The translations under genes and the position numbers were made by a program. Positions 51,029 to 59,409 of a DNA stretch of 64,000 nt are shown in pieces. The notes under the pieces are model-generated. The model saw only the letters and a list, made by a program, of their open reading frames with translations, made no database searches and was not told the origin of the DNA. Source of the DNA: Tropicimonas sp033101155 (lineage in GTDB: Bacteria > Pseudomonadota > Alphaproteobacteria > Rhodobacterales > Rhodobacteraceae); contig NZ_JAWMPX010000005.1 of NCBI RefSeq assembly GCF_033101155.1, positions 124,001-188,000 on the forward strand, written 5' to 3'. Numbering within the stretch: the stretch's first letter is position 1; every line of letters starts with the position of its first letter.

Positions 51029-52393
51029 TCAGTCGATGCGCACGCCCTGCGCCGTCAGGGTCGCCTGCAGGGAGGCGATGTCGAGCGCGTCAAAGCCCAC
51101 ATCGGCCTTTGCCGCCAGCGCAGCCGCCGTCCCCGCCCCCTGCCCCGTCACCGCGCAACACATCATGTTGCGCATCGTCGTATGCGCGATCACGTCGGCC
51201 GAGATGCAGCGCCCGGCGACGATGAGATTCTCGACCCGCTGCGGCAGCTGGCAGCCATAGGGGATCTGGTAGTAGCGCCCGGTGGTCGGCAGGATCAGGT
51301 AGCCGCTGCCGTCAATGAATTCGGGAAAGATACCGATGGAATCGGCGCAACGGCCCTGGTTGAGGACGTGTTCCTTCGAGACCCGGACCTTGCCCTGGAT
51401 CAGGCGGGACTCGCGCGTACCAAGCGTCATCCCGAAGGTCCGCAGGCGCGCGTTTTCGAAACCGGGCACATAATGGCGCAGCGCGTCGATGGCCCAGATC
51501 GCCTGCTGGCGCCCCTCGATCTCCGCGCGCGTGATGTCGCGCACATTCGTACTGTCAAAGCCGAAGGCATAGACCATGTTGAGCTGGAGCGCCTCGCCGG
51601 CATCCGTGAAGCTCGACCAAGTGCCGGCGATGGATTGTGCATTGCCCGGAATGATGCCGTCCGCATGGGCGCGGGTGAAGACCTCCTCCATGTAGGGGCT
51701 GAACATGTCATCTTCCTTCTCGTCGGTGATGACATCCCAGTTCTTGCCCCAATCGGCATAGGTTGGCTTGAGTTCGGTCTCCACGAAGCGGTTGAACCGC
51801 GCCACGTCGATCCCGGCGCAGGTGAACATGACCGTCACGCCCATCAGGTCCTTCTTCTCGCGCTTGGTATAGGGGGCGCCCGCCTTGTGGACGACATCGG
51901 CATCGCCGGTACAATCGACAATGCGACGGGCAAGTACGGCGCGCCGGCCGGATTTGCCCTCGACAATCACGCCCCTGAGGGCATCGCCCTCCTTGATCAC
52001 GTCCACGACGAGGGAATGCAGCAGCGGCGTGACGCCAGCCTCAACGATCATTCGGTCGGCGACGTATTTGAACCCCTCGGTATCGATCACCTCGGATCTG
52101 GATTGCGGCTCGGGCCGGGTAAAGCCCAGCGCCTTGGCGCGACGCTCGTATTCCCGGCCGATCCCCTCGCAATCCACCGTGCCCTCGTGCCGATACCAGG
52201 CGAAGCTTTCCACGCCGACCTGCGTCAGCACACCACCGAAACAGCCGTATCTTTCGAGCAGGACTGTCCTTGCCCCTGTCCGTGCGGAGGCAATTGCAGC
52301 GGTCAGGCCGGCTGGACCGCTGCCCACGACAAGAACCTCTGTCTCCAACAGGACCGGCGTCTCACGTCCTGGTTCAGTGATGGCGTTCGTCAT
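51029..52393 (-). CDS. FAD-dependent oxidoreductase (PF12831-type)
   Basis: 454 residues. N-terminal FAD motif VLVVGSGPAGLTAAIASARTGARTVLLERYGCFGG is visible (about 20-54; dinucleotide loop GSGPAG), followed by RIVDCTGDADVVHKAGAPY and a C-terminal FAD segment (VENLIVAGRCISADVIAH, then GAGTAAALAAK). This FAD_oxidored family contains enzymes acting on sugars, sugar acids and thiazole precursors; substrate unknown. It is convergent with the RpiR gene (37 bases) and transcribed from its own upstream region, so it may be a separate unit of the same pathway. Confidence 0.85.
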   Translation of the reverse strand: MTNAITEPGRETPVLLETEVLVVGSGPAGLTAAIASARTGARTVLLERYGCFGGVLTQVGVESFAWYRHEGTVDCEGIGREYERRAKALGFTRPEPQSRSEVIDTEGFKYVADRMIVEAGVTPLLHSLVVDVIKEGDALRGVIVEGKSGRRAVLARRIVDCTGDADVVHKAGAPYTKREKKDLMGVTVMFTCAGIDVARFNRFVETELKPTYADWGKNWDVITDEKEDDMFSPYMEEVFTRAHADGIIPGNAQSIAGTWSSFTDAGEALQLNMVYAFGFDSTNVRDITRAEIEGRQQAIWAIDALRHYVPGFENARLRTFGMTLGTRESRLIQGKVRVSKEHVLNQGRCADSIGIFPEFIDGSGYLILPTTGRYYQIPYGCQLPQRVENLIVAGRCISADVIAHTTMRNMMCCAVTGQGAGTAAALAAKADVGFDALDIASLQATLTAQGVRID

Positions 52394-52670
52394 CTGACCT
52401 ATCTTTTCGCGCAGGCCGAGCCAGCACCTGCGTGTGCTGCCGGCAGTGTTTTGACGTCTTTGGCGATCACGGCGCTAGACTGTACGCACTCCGCGACCGG
52501 ACATGGCCCCATTCTATAGCGTCATCGGAGGATAACGGACCAGAAAACCGGGGCCATCTCTCGCGGGAGCGTACTGACTCCCCCTCACATCCCGAAATGC
52601 AGAAAACAGCACGGCGGCTTGGCATCATGTGCCTCCAGCTTGCGTGAAAACACGGAATTGCTGTCGCGCT
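52394..52670. other. region between the FAD oxidoreductase gene and the IS remnant
   Basis: About 275 bases. A sigma70-like TTGACG at 52451-52456 is followed at 19 bases by TAGACT, and a GGAGGATAACGG sequence lies near 52527, but no reading frame of use follows. It may be the start of a gene lost when the adjacent DNA decayed. Confidence 0.3.
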
Positions 52671-53577
52671 GGGGTGTTGTTGCGCAAATCTGAAACCGAC
52701 CGAGGATCTTCATACAATGCATTTTCGCTTCAACACGACTTCGTCGGGGATACTCACTCCAACGCCTCCAGAGCGCTCTGCCGAGATACGCCGAGCCTCG
52801 CAGCGCTTCATTTCTGGCCCTGGCTCCAGCGGTTGTTGACTTCCTCGGCTTGGCGTTTCGGCGGGGTGAAATGATTGCTGCGGCATCACGGTCGGGCCTC
52901 CTCATGCATGCAAACATGCACCGCCGGGCAGTGGATGACATTGTGAAATCGGCACATCCACTGCCTGGAAGTGGCTTGCCTTGCAAACCATGAGAGGGCC
53001 AACGTTGCTGGTGGTGACTTCATCGGCCCGGACTTCCAGAGTTTCCTCGTCAATTCCAACGTGGACCTTACGCCAAACACGCAGCTAACGGCCTCCATGC
53101 TTGCGCGTGCACCACCCTCCTTCGCCTTCCACCTTGATCCCTGTGCTCTCAATCAAGAGGTGTAGCGCCCCCTGAGCCCCCCCCGATAGGGAGTGTTCAC
53201 AGCAAGGATTTTCTGACGGCGACTCAGCGTGCTGAAATCAGGAACGGACCAGTCAAGCCCTGCGCGTTTCAACAGGCGCGCAGTGACCCCGGTCGTTTGT
53301 CGCGGCGCCATGCCAAACAGGACTTTGATCACGAGGCACGCCTGGATGGAAGCAGCGCTGTCAGTCTGCTGGCGACGACGTTTGCCGGAGGGCGCAGCCT
53401 CCCACACCATCGCCGGATCGAACCAGATGGTCCAAGATCTCCGCTGCCTCAGCGCTCGATTGTAGCCATGCCAGGTCGTCGTATTGCAGATCGTCTTGTC
53501 GAGTAAGCTTATACCCGCCGGCTATCATATTGGATTCCCGCCGCGAATCCTACACGACCTTTGTGCAACAACACCCC
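52671..53577 (-). mobile_element. decayed IS5-family (IS903-type) insertion sequence
   Basis: 907 bases bounded by 18-base terminal inverted repeats: GGGGTGTTGTTGCGCAAA at 52671-52688 and its complement TTTGTGCAACAACACCCC at 53560-53577, 17 of 18 matching. The transposase inside, on the minus strand, is broken. Intact IS903-type elements are about 1.05 kb, so roughly 150 bases are missing. No target-site duplication is visible at the ends, which suggests an old insertion or later rearrangement. Confidence 0.8.
52689..53513 (-). pseudogene. IS5/IS903-type transposase, broken
   Basis: Readable in pieces on the minus strand: ALRQRRSWTIWFDPAMVWEA, VLFGMAPRQTTG, LDWSVPDFSTLSRRQKILAV, STGIKVEGEGGW, VWRKVHVGIDEETLEVRA and YLGRALWRRWSEYPRRSRVE. 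Defects: an in-frame TAG after KHGGR, a frameshift near 53160, loss of the middle part after EVTTSN, and a deletion that joins MHCMKILGR straight to the terminal repeat, removing about 40 C-terminal residues. It cannot make active transposase. Confidence 0.8.
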
Positions 53578-53617
53578 TGGCAATACCGAAATTACTGTAG
53601 CGACTTCCGTGGGAGCT

Positions 53618-54265
53618 TCAGTTTTTCTCGCGCAACCCGTAGCTTTCAATCTTTCTCAGCACCTCTTCGACCTTGATATTGGGCAGGACCGGCGGCGTGT
53701 CGGTGATCTGCAATAGGGTCGCATACATCTTCGCCAAGGCCTCCACCTCGACGGCAAGCCACATTGCCTGCGCCAGGGTCGTGCCAGTGGTGATCATGCC
53801 ATGGTGCTGGAGCAGGATTGCCTTGCGGTCTTTCAGGCCAGCTTCGACGTAGTCTGACAATTCCTGCGTCCCGTAGGTAGCGTAGGGCACTACCGGAATA
53901 TCGGTGCCGCCGGCGGTGGCGATCATGTAGTGAACGGCCGGAATGGACTTGTTCAGGATCGAGACGATGGCCGAATACATCGCGTGGTTGTGCACCACGG
54001 CACCAGCTTCGGGCCGCGCGCGGAGGCTGGCGAGGTGGAAGCGCCACTCGCTCGAGGGCACTGCATCGCTCGCATATTCGCCTTCGTCACTGACGAAGAC
54101 CAGATCCTCGGGCTGCATCTGATCATAGGCAACCCCGGATGGGGTGATCAGCATGCCGCCAGGCTGACGCACGCTGATATTTCCCGAGGTGCCCTGGTTC
54201 AGACCATGCGCGTTCATGTCGTTGCAGGCCTGGATCACGCTTTGGCGCAATGCGGTGTCGCTCAT
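53618..54265 (-). CDS. fucA: class II aldolase (L-fuculose-phosphate aldolase-like)
   Basis: 215 residues. The Zn ligands of FucA are in place: E73 (SSEW), H92 and H94 (VVHNHAMYS) and H155 (LLQHHGM). SGNISVR (28-34) binds phosphate. It should split a ketose 1-phosphate into dihydroxyacetone phosphate and an aldehyde. The position next to a DeoR regulator and a broken FGGY kinase fits a fucose/rhamnose-type pathway, but the stereochemistry of the substrate cannot be read from sequence. Confidence 0.87.
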   Translation of the reverse strand: MSDTALRQSVIQACNDMNAHGLNQGTSGNISVRQPGGMLITPSGVAYDQMQPEDLVFVSDEGEYASDAVPSSEWRFHLASLRARPEAGAVVHNHAMYSAIVSILNKSIPAVHYMIATAGGTDIPVVPYATYGTQELSDYVEAGLKDRKAILLQHHGMITTGTTLAQAMWLAVEVEALAKMYATLLQITDTPPVLPNIKVEEVLRKIESYGLREKN

Positions 54266-54535
54266 TGTCTGTCTCCATGTTCAGGAATCTATGGGCACAT
54301 ACGGCAACGGCTAGAAGCGCCGGGTCTATCATGCCCGTTTATGCCCGATATAGATCAAGGACACTGCTGTGGCAAGACAGGCGACGGGTGGATTCCTCTG
54401 AGGTGGCAATTTGCCCGATCTTGCCAAACATTAGGAAATGATACAGCCTCCCTACGAAAGACCGTCACGTGAGAGCGAAAATGAGTTCTAGCGCGATCCA
54501 TCGATGCGCCCGGAACCATCAAGAAATGACCGTAT
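54266..54535. promoter_or_regulatory. divergent region between the aldolase and DeoR genes
   Basis: 270 bases holding both promoters. The sequence ATGACCG-TAT-ATGACCG near 54522-54542 is a direct repeat that includes the DeoR start codon, with a third GACCGAATG 14 bases further on; it could be an autoregulatory site. Evidence is weak. Confidence 0.35.
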
Positions 54536-55345
54536 ATGACCGAAAAAGTGAAAAATAGACCGAATGAGTCAGGGAGCGCGCAGGTGCTCGTCGGACGCAT
54601 GCGCGATATCGTCAACAGGGTCGATCATGTTGGCGAACTGTCTGTAGCCGACCTTTCCGAGCAATTCGGCGTCGCCGTAGAGACGATCCGTCGCGACCTG
54701 CGCACGCTTGAGGAGGACGGCTACTTGCGACGCACGCATGGCGGCGCTGCCTCCATCATCGAGAACAATCACGGGTCGCTTTCCTTCGGTCGCCGCAAGC
54801 TCGAAGAGACAGACTCCAAGCGCGCCATCGCCCGTCAGGCGGTCGCCATGATCCGCCCGGACACCGTGCTGATGCTCGACCACTCTTCGTCGGCCTGGTA
54901 CCTCGCGGAGGCGCTCCCCGATATCCCCCTCACGGTAATCACCAACTCGGTGCGCATCGTCTTTGACCTGGTGAGGAAACCGAACATTCGGGTGATTGGC
55001 GTCGGTGGCGAGTATTACGAGAAATACGGCGCGTTCCTCGGCGTGTTGACCCAGAACCAGGTGCAGGAGTTCCACGCCGATATCTGCTTTTGCTCCTGCG
55101 CCGCTTACAGTGAAGACGGCGGGGCCTGGGACAACAGCGAACTGAATGCCGGCGTGAAAATCGCGATGGCGCGATCCGCGAAGTCGAACGTTTTGCTGTG
55201 CGACACCAGCAAGTTCGACCGCACCGCCTTTGCGCTGACCCACCCCCCCCGGCGGATCGACTGCGTCATCACCGAGACCGGAAAGACAGGCAAGTTGCGC
55301 GACGATGTCGCCGGCAAGGGAGGGAAGCAGGACGGCCGGAAATGA
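54536..55345 (+). CDS. DeoR-family transcriptional regulator
   Basis: 269 residues. HTH about 22-76 (LSVADLSEQFGVAVETIRRD, then LRTLEEDGYLRRTHGGA, the DeoR signature) and a sugar-phosphate sensor domain (DTVLMLDHSSSAWYLAEALP, VITNSVRIVFDLV, VLLCDTSKFDRTAF). It would repress the aldolase/kinase pathway until a phosphosugar binds. The gene appears intact. A broken FGGY kinase follows directly on the same strand. Confidence 0.88.
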   Translation: MTEKVKNRPNESGSAQVLVGRMRDIVNRVDHVGELSVADLSEQFGVAVETIRRDLRTLEEDGYLRRTHGGAASIIENNHGSLSFGRRKLEETDSKRAIARQAVAMIRPDTVLMLDHSSSAWYLAEALPDIPLTVITNSVRIVFDLVRKPNIRVIGVGGEYYEKYGAFLGVLTQNQVQEFHADICFCSCAAYSEDGGAWDNSELNAGVKIAMARSAKSNVLLCDTSKFDRTAFALTHPPRRIDCVITETGKTGKLRDDVAGKGGKQDGRK

Positions 55346-56393
55346 TGTGACTCCGAAGCGGGACGCGGGGATCTGGCGGTGGTGCTCGATTGCGGCAGCA
55401 CCAACCAGCGGGCGATCGCGGTCAACTCAAAGCGCGTGGTCGTTGCGCGGGCCGGCCCATCTATCCGGTGATCTCGCGGAAATGCACGCGCACCCTCGAG
55501 TCGATGGCCCATATGGGGCGCTTCATCGACCCCGACAGGGTGGTTCAGATCAGCGGCGTGGGGCATTTTTCCTTCAATTCGCTGAACAAGTTCATCTGGT
55601 TTCGTGAGAACCACCCGGAACTGATCGACAGAGCCCGGCGCTTCGTGTTTGTCTCTTCGCTGATCGCCCACCGCCTGACCGGGCACTTTGCGCTGGATGC
55701 GACATTGGTGGGGACACCCAGTTTGCGGTTTTTGGCGCAGGCGCCACCGAGGCCGGGCCGGTTCTGTCGTCCGGCACCTGGGAGATTCTGATGGCGCAGA
55801 CCAACGGGATCACGCTGCCCGACACCGCAAATCTCGCAGACGCCTTTACCTGCGAATGGAGCATCCACCGAGGCAAGTTCAACCCGGGCTACCAGTAAAT
55901 CGCTTCAGAGGTGATCGAATGGGTCGGGCGCGTGATGTTTTCCGAACTCAAGGGAGCGGCGCGCTACGAAGCGATGATCGCAGAGGCAGAGGCGGCGCCG
56001 GAGGATTGCCACGGTCTCTTTCTTGATCCGGATTTGCTGATCAAGAAGGGAGCGATGAACGGCCTGTCGCTGGACGTGGATCGCGGCACGATCTATCGCG
56101 CCGCACTCACAGGTTTGGTGCGCAGGCTGAAAACCGGGCTGGCGACGCTCGAAACGGCCGGCAACTTTCATGCCGAGGAACTGACCCTGGTTGGCGGCGG
56201 GACACGCAACCAGTTCTGGACTCAATTGAAAGCCAATGCGTTGGGCATCCCGGTGCGGACCCTTGACGAACCCGAAGTCACAGTGTTGGGCGCTGCCATG
56301 GTGGCATTTTGGGGAGTGGGTCTGTTTGGCTCCCCTGAAGAAGCGCGCCAGCACTTTAACCTGCCAAGCCAGGTCACCTTCCCGGCGGGGTAG
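55346..56393 (+). pseudogene. FGGY-family sugar kinase remnant (fuculokinase-like)
   Basis: Pieces in order: VVLDCGSTNQRAIAVNSKRV (N-terminal ATP site), GRFIDPDRVVQISGVGHFSF, ELIDRARRFVFVSSLIAHRL, then GDTQFAVFGAGATEAGPVLS, GTWEILMAQTNGITLPDTAN and, to the end, EWVGRVMFSELKG with VGGGTRNQFWTQLKANALG. Defects: frame changes in the N-terminal part, loss of roughly 100 residues between ALDATL and the GDTQFAVFG segment, and an in-frame TAA at 55896-55898 after NPGYQ. A functional protein is not expected, although the last 160 codons remain open. Confidence 0.8.
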
Positions 56394-56612
56394 TCGCGCC
56401 TCGCGGGCGGGCTGGTTAACAGGCCTGAAGGCTCGCGTTCGCGGGAAATCGGCCGCCCGAAACTGGAGATTGCTCTGTGGGCGACAGGATCAAAAAGGGT
56501 GTGATTGCTTCATTTGCTCGCTGAGACAAACGGAAGGAGCCCTTGGCGATGGCCGGCCGGCTTCGCGCCCCACAAGAATTTCGGCCGATACAGCGCAAGG
56601 TTCCGGCACGGG
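56394..56612. other. intergenic DNA between two pseudogenes
   Basis: About 220 bases separating the kinase remnant and the LacI remnant, which end tail to tail. No gene, repeat or terminator is evident. Confidence 0.4.
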
Positions 56613-57395
56613 CTACCCCAGATCGCCGGTCACATTGTGAAGGATTTCGCGCGGGCGCAGCAACTCGGTTTTGATCTTGATGACCTGCGGATCCATCTTC
56701 TTTTTGTCAATTAAACCAAAATCTTCCGCGATCATTCCCTGTGTGTTCTGTCGAACCATGTGCATCGGAAATTTCAGGGCTGCCGCAAGTGGGTGATAAT
56801 CCCAACACCCAATGACGCTATTCGCGAATGCGGCATCGGGAAACTGGACCAAATGCTCCATGATGCCCACGAGGATCGTTTGCGAATTGATGAAAATCAG
56901 GGAGGGGACCCCCCCGGCCCCCTTCAGCACTGTCTGTATGGCCCGGTAACCTACGTCCGGCGTATAGCCACAGGCAATGATCTGATCCGGCTTGCAAGGA
57001 TGCCCGGACAATGTCAACGCATGGCGAAAGGCGCCGATACGCTTTGTTGTCGCGTCGTGGAACATGTCGCCGCCGATAAAGTAGGCGCGTTCACGCGGCG
57101 TGGGACCGTCAACATTTGCCCCCCCCTGCAAGAAGAGCGCTCATCAACTCAAGAGCGCCGCCGAAGTTATCGGAAGCGACAGATGGCGCTTTTTGCCCTG
57201 GCAAGTCGAGAAAGATATGCGGCACGTCAACGGCGTTGCAGATATCCGAAATCGGCTCGGCTTCACGCACGCCCGCCACAAACGGGAATTCTATTGCATA
57301 TGCGATCAATGAACGCGCAATGCGTTGCTCTTCTTCAGGGTCACGCAAGCCGCTGGGGAGCCTGATCAGACTGGTCCGGTCAGCGCCAATTCACG
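56613..57395 (-). pseudogene. LacI-family regulator remnant, HTH missing
   Basis: The sugar-binding core of a LacI regulator in two frames. Upstream piece (to about 57110): DRTSLIRLPSGLRDPEEEQR, VPHIFLDLPGQKAPSVASDN and FGGALELMSALLAGG. Downstream piece: RERAYFIGGDMFHDATTKRI, DQIIACGYTPDVGYRAIQTV and FANSVIGCWDYHPLAAALKF. A frameshift falls in the run of Cs and Gs near 57118-57128. The N-terminal DNA-binding domain is absent and an in-frame stop lies at about 57398. It fits the decay of the neighbouring pathway. Confidence 0.75.
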
Positions 57396-57415
57396 GCTGA
57401 TCCAGATCCTGCGGG

Positions 57416-57437
57416 CCTGACCCGTTCTCGGGTCAGG
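57416..57437 (-). terminator. hairpin at the end of the YcaO cluster
   Basis: Stem CCTGACCC/GGGTCAGG (8 bp, perfect) with the 6-base loop GTTCTC. It lies 33 bases past the stop of the 194-residue gene on the minus strand. No T-run follows on that strand. It marks the boundary between the RiPP-like cluster and the decayed DNA. Confidence 0.55.
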
Positions 57438-57470
57438 CAAAAGGAGAACCGCCCTCCCGGTCACACCGCA

Positions 57471-58055
57471 TCAGCTCAGTTTGCCGCCCCGATGCGCCAT
57501 CTGCATATGCGCCGAATAGGACTGCACAGAGCGGTTTCCGGGCTGGTTTGCGTCGAGCACGAGGGATTTGAGATCGCCCGTCTCGACCTCGACGGAGACC
57601 GTCTGCTGGTGCTTCGACATGTGCCACACATAGAGCTTTCCGATCATGTCGCCCGCCGCACCCGAGGACCCAACCTCCTGATAAGGCTTGCCTTCGCCCT
57701 TGACGATCATGATCCGTGGCTTGGTCAGGCGATAGCTATGACCCTCGTATCCGTAGGCATAGATCAGGGCGACGGTCGGACAGTTCGCTTCGGGCTTCTC
57801 GCCGGATGCAAACTGGGTTTCGTCGCGTAGGGCGACCAGCCTGAGCTTTTGCAGGAGATCCGAATGCAACTGCATCTCGCCAACCATGAGCGCCTCGAGG
57901 TAGGTCTTCATCTTGCTCATGGCATCGGGACTGGAATCCGCGCTCAGGTCCGGCTTTTCCTCCGGAGCCGGCGTCAGATGCGACCCGATGAGAATGACTT
58001 CCGATGGATCATAGAGACCGTCCGGAATGAGCGGCAAAAATTCATTAACGTCCAT
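57471..58055 (-). CDS. unknown protein of the YcaO/TfuA cluster
   Basis: 194 residues, family not recognised. No signal peptide. The N-terminal part is acidic (MDVNEFLPLIPDGLYDPSEV, PEEKPDLSADSSPD), the middle helical (MSKMKTYLEALMVGEMQLHS, then DLLQKLRLVALRDE) and the C-terminal half beta-rich (VALIYAYGYEGHSYR, RIMIVKGEG, GDMIGKLYVWHMSKHQQTVS). Only one Cys (EANCPT). It follows the metallopeptidase gene by 17 bases. It could be a substrate, partner or immunity protein of the cluster, but nothing in the sequence decides this. Confidence 0.7.
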   Translation of the reverse strand: MDVNEFLPLIPDGLYDPSEVILIGSHLTPAPEEKPDLSADSSPDAMSKMKTYLEALMVGEMQLHSDLLQKLRLVALRDETQFASGEKPEANCPTVALIYAYGYEGHSYRLTKPRIMIVKGEGKPYQEVGSSGAAGDMIGKLYVWHMSKHQQTVSVEVETGDLKSLVLDANQPGNRSVQSYSAHMQMAHRGGKLS

Positions 58056-58072
58056 GTGCGTTTCCCTTTCGC

Positions 58073-59305
58073 TTAGAACCAGATGGCCGCGCGTGACCGG
58101 TCGCGGCCGAGCGCGTGAATATCGTAGGACGTCAGGATCTCGCGCCAGGCGAGACTCTCAAGCAACGTATCGGCAATGCCGCCCTCGCCCGCCTCCTGAA
58201 GCGCCTCGCAGAGCGCGTAGGCGGCGTTCGCATATGTCAGGCTCTCATTGTCGAGCCGTGCCCAGGATCGGGCCATCGCCCGCGCCACGTGATCGCGCGC
58301 CTCGGCGAGCGCCGCCTTGAGCTGGAAATGCTTGTGTTCGTAATCGGCGCGGAAGGCGCGGGCGTAACGCTCTTCGAGATCGGCCCCCATGCCGCGGGCA
58401 TCCGGGATAGACCCGGGCGGAAGATCCACGAGCCCCTCGCTGACGGCAATGTCGTGATAGGTCTGCACGATGGTGTCAAAGATACCGCCGGTGAAGGGGC
58501 GGGACCTGTCATGCACCTCCTGTCCAACGTCGGACATCTTGCGGGCATTGCCGGCGATCCGGATCTGGCGCTCATCGGCCAGTTCGGCCACCCGGTTGAG
58601 CTCGTTCATCGCCAGCAGGTTGCCGGAGCCGCGCCGGAGAAGCCGGTCCATCGCGGTGTCGAAATGCAGCATCCCCGTGAGCGAGCAGAAATCGGCGACC
58701 ACTTCGTGATAGGCATGAAGGTCCGGGCCGGGCGGAATGTCGGTCGGCGGCAGGCCGATCTCGAAAAACAGGATCGAATGGCCGATCTCATGCGCGATGA
58801 CGTCGAAATTGAGCGCATAGGGGTGGCGGCTGCCATCGGGGTTTCGCTCGAAACCGAATTCCAGCATGCCATATCCGGATTGCGCATTGTCCCAGTCGAT
58901 CAGCGGGATGATCTCCAGCCGCTCGTAGGTGTCGGTGAAATGCCAGGACAGCCTGTGCCCGAGATAGCTTTCCCAGATATCGAGAACCCGCGCCACGCAG
59001 CCAAAGACATGAACGCCCGGAAAGGCGGGATCCGATGGATCGACATGATCGAAATGCCCGTCAGGCGACGGGTCTACCCGGGGCGCGGCCGGCCCCGAAT
59101 AGGGCGGCAGATAGGGGTATTGGTAAGGAGCCTTGGGGGCGTTGGGGGCGACCACATACATCCGGTCATTGGCGGGGCCGGCCAGAATCGAACCTTGCGG
59201 ATCGGAAATCCACACCAGTTCCGGCTTGTCATAACCCGGCGTATGGGGCGCTTGCGGATAAAGCAGAAAGCGCGTGCCACCGGATGGTTCGCTGGTCTCC
59301 ACCAT
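58073..59305 (-). CDS. HExxH zinc metallopeptidase (gluzincin-like)
   Basis: 410 residues, no signal peptide. VIAHEIGHSILFFEIG carries the zinc motif HEIGH (172-176), and 24 residues on HEVVAD (200-205) supplies the third-ligand Glu201 in the ExxxD arrangement of thermolysin-type gluzincins. The N-terminal part is proline-rich (PYQYPYLPPYSGPAAPRVDP), the C-terminal part helical. Predicted cytosolic. In a YcaO/TfuA operon it may cut a leader peptide or degrade a modified product; this is inference. ATG 59305 is preceded by a 14-base inverted repeat. Confidence 0.8.
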   Translation of the reverse strand: MVETSEPSGGTRFLLYPQAPHTPGYDKPELVWISDPQGSILAGPANDRMYVVAPNAPKAPYQYPYLPPYSGPAAPRVDPSPDGHFDHVDPSDPAFPGVHVFGCVARVLDIWESYLGHRLSWHFTDTYERLEIIPLIDWDNAQSGYGMLEFGFERNPDGSRHPYALNFDVIAHEIGHSILFFEIGLPPTDIPPGPDLHAYHEVVADFCSLTGMLHFDTAMDRLLRRGSGNLLAMNELNRVAELADERQIRIAGNARKMSDVGQEVHDRSRPFTGGIFDTIVQTYHDIAVSEGLVDLPPGSIPDARGMGADLEERYARAFRADYEHKHFQLKAALAEARDHVARAMARSWARLDNESLTYANAAYALCEALQEAGEGGIADTLLESLAWREILTSYDIHALGRDRSRAAIWF

Positions 59306-59321
59306 GTTTCCCCCCGAGGCC

Positions 59322-59335
59322 AGGTAAAGTTACCT
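59322..59335. promoter_or_regulatory. inverted repeat upstream of the metallopeptidase gene
   Basis: AGGTAAAGTTACCT, a perfect repeat AGGTAA-N2-TTACCT, 17 bases upstream of the metallopeptidase start in the only sizeable gap (104 bases) of the cluster. A second palindrome, GTGTTAACAC, lies at 59381-59390. They may regulate a promoter internal to the cluster. Confidence 0.4.
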
Positions 59336-59409
59336 TTCGTCAATGACATCAACCATATCGACAAGAACGCTTCTGTGAAGGTGTTAACACTCTGCAGGCG
59401 GAAATTGTT

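Noticed and set aside
52656..53603. Similar flanks AATTGCTGTCGC and AATTACTGTAGC outside the IS remnant, as a possible target duplication
   Set aside because: They are not adjacent to the terminal repeats and differ at two positions; IS903-type elements make exact 9-base duplications at the ends.
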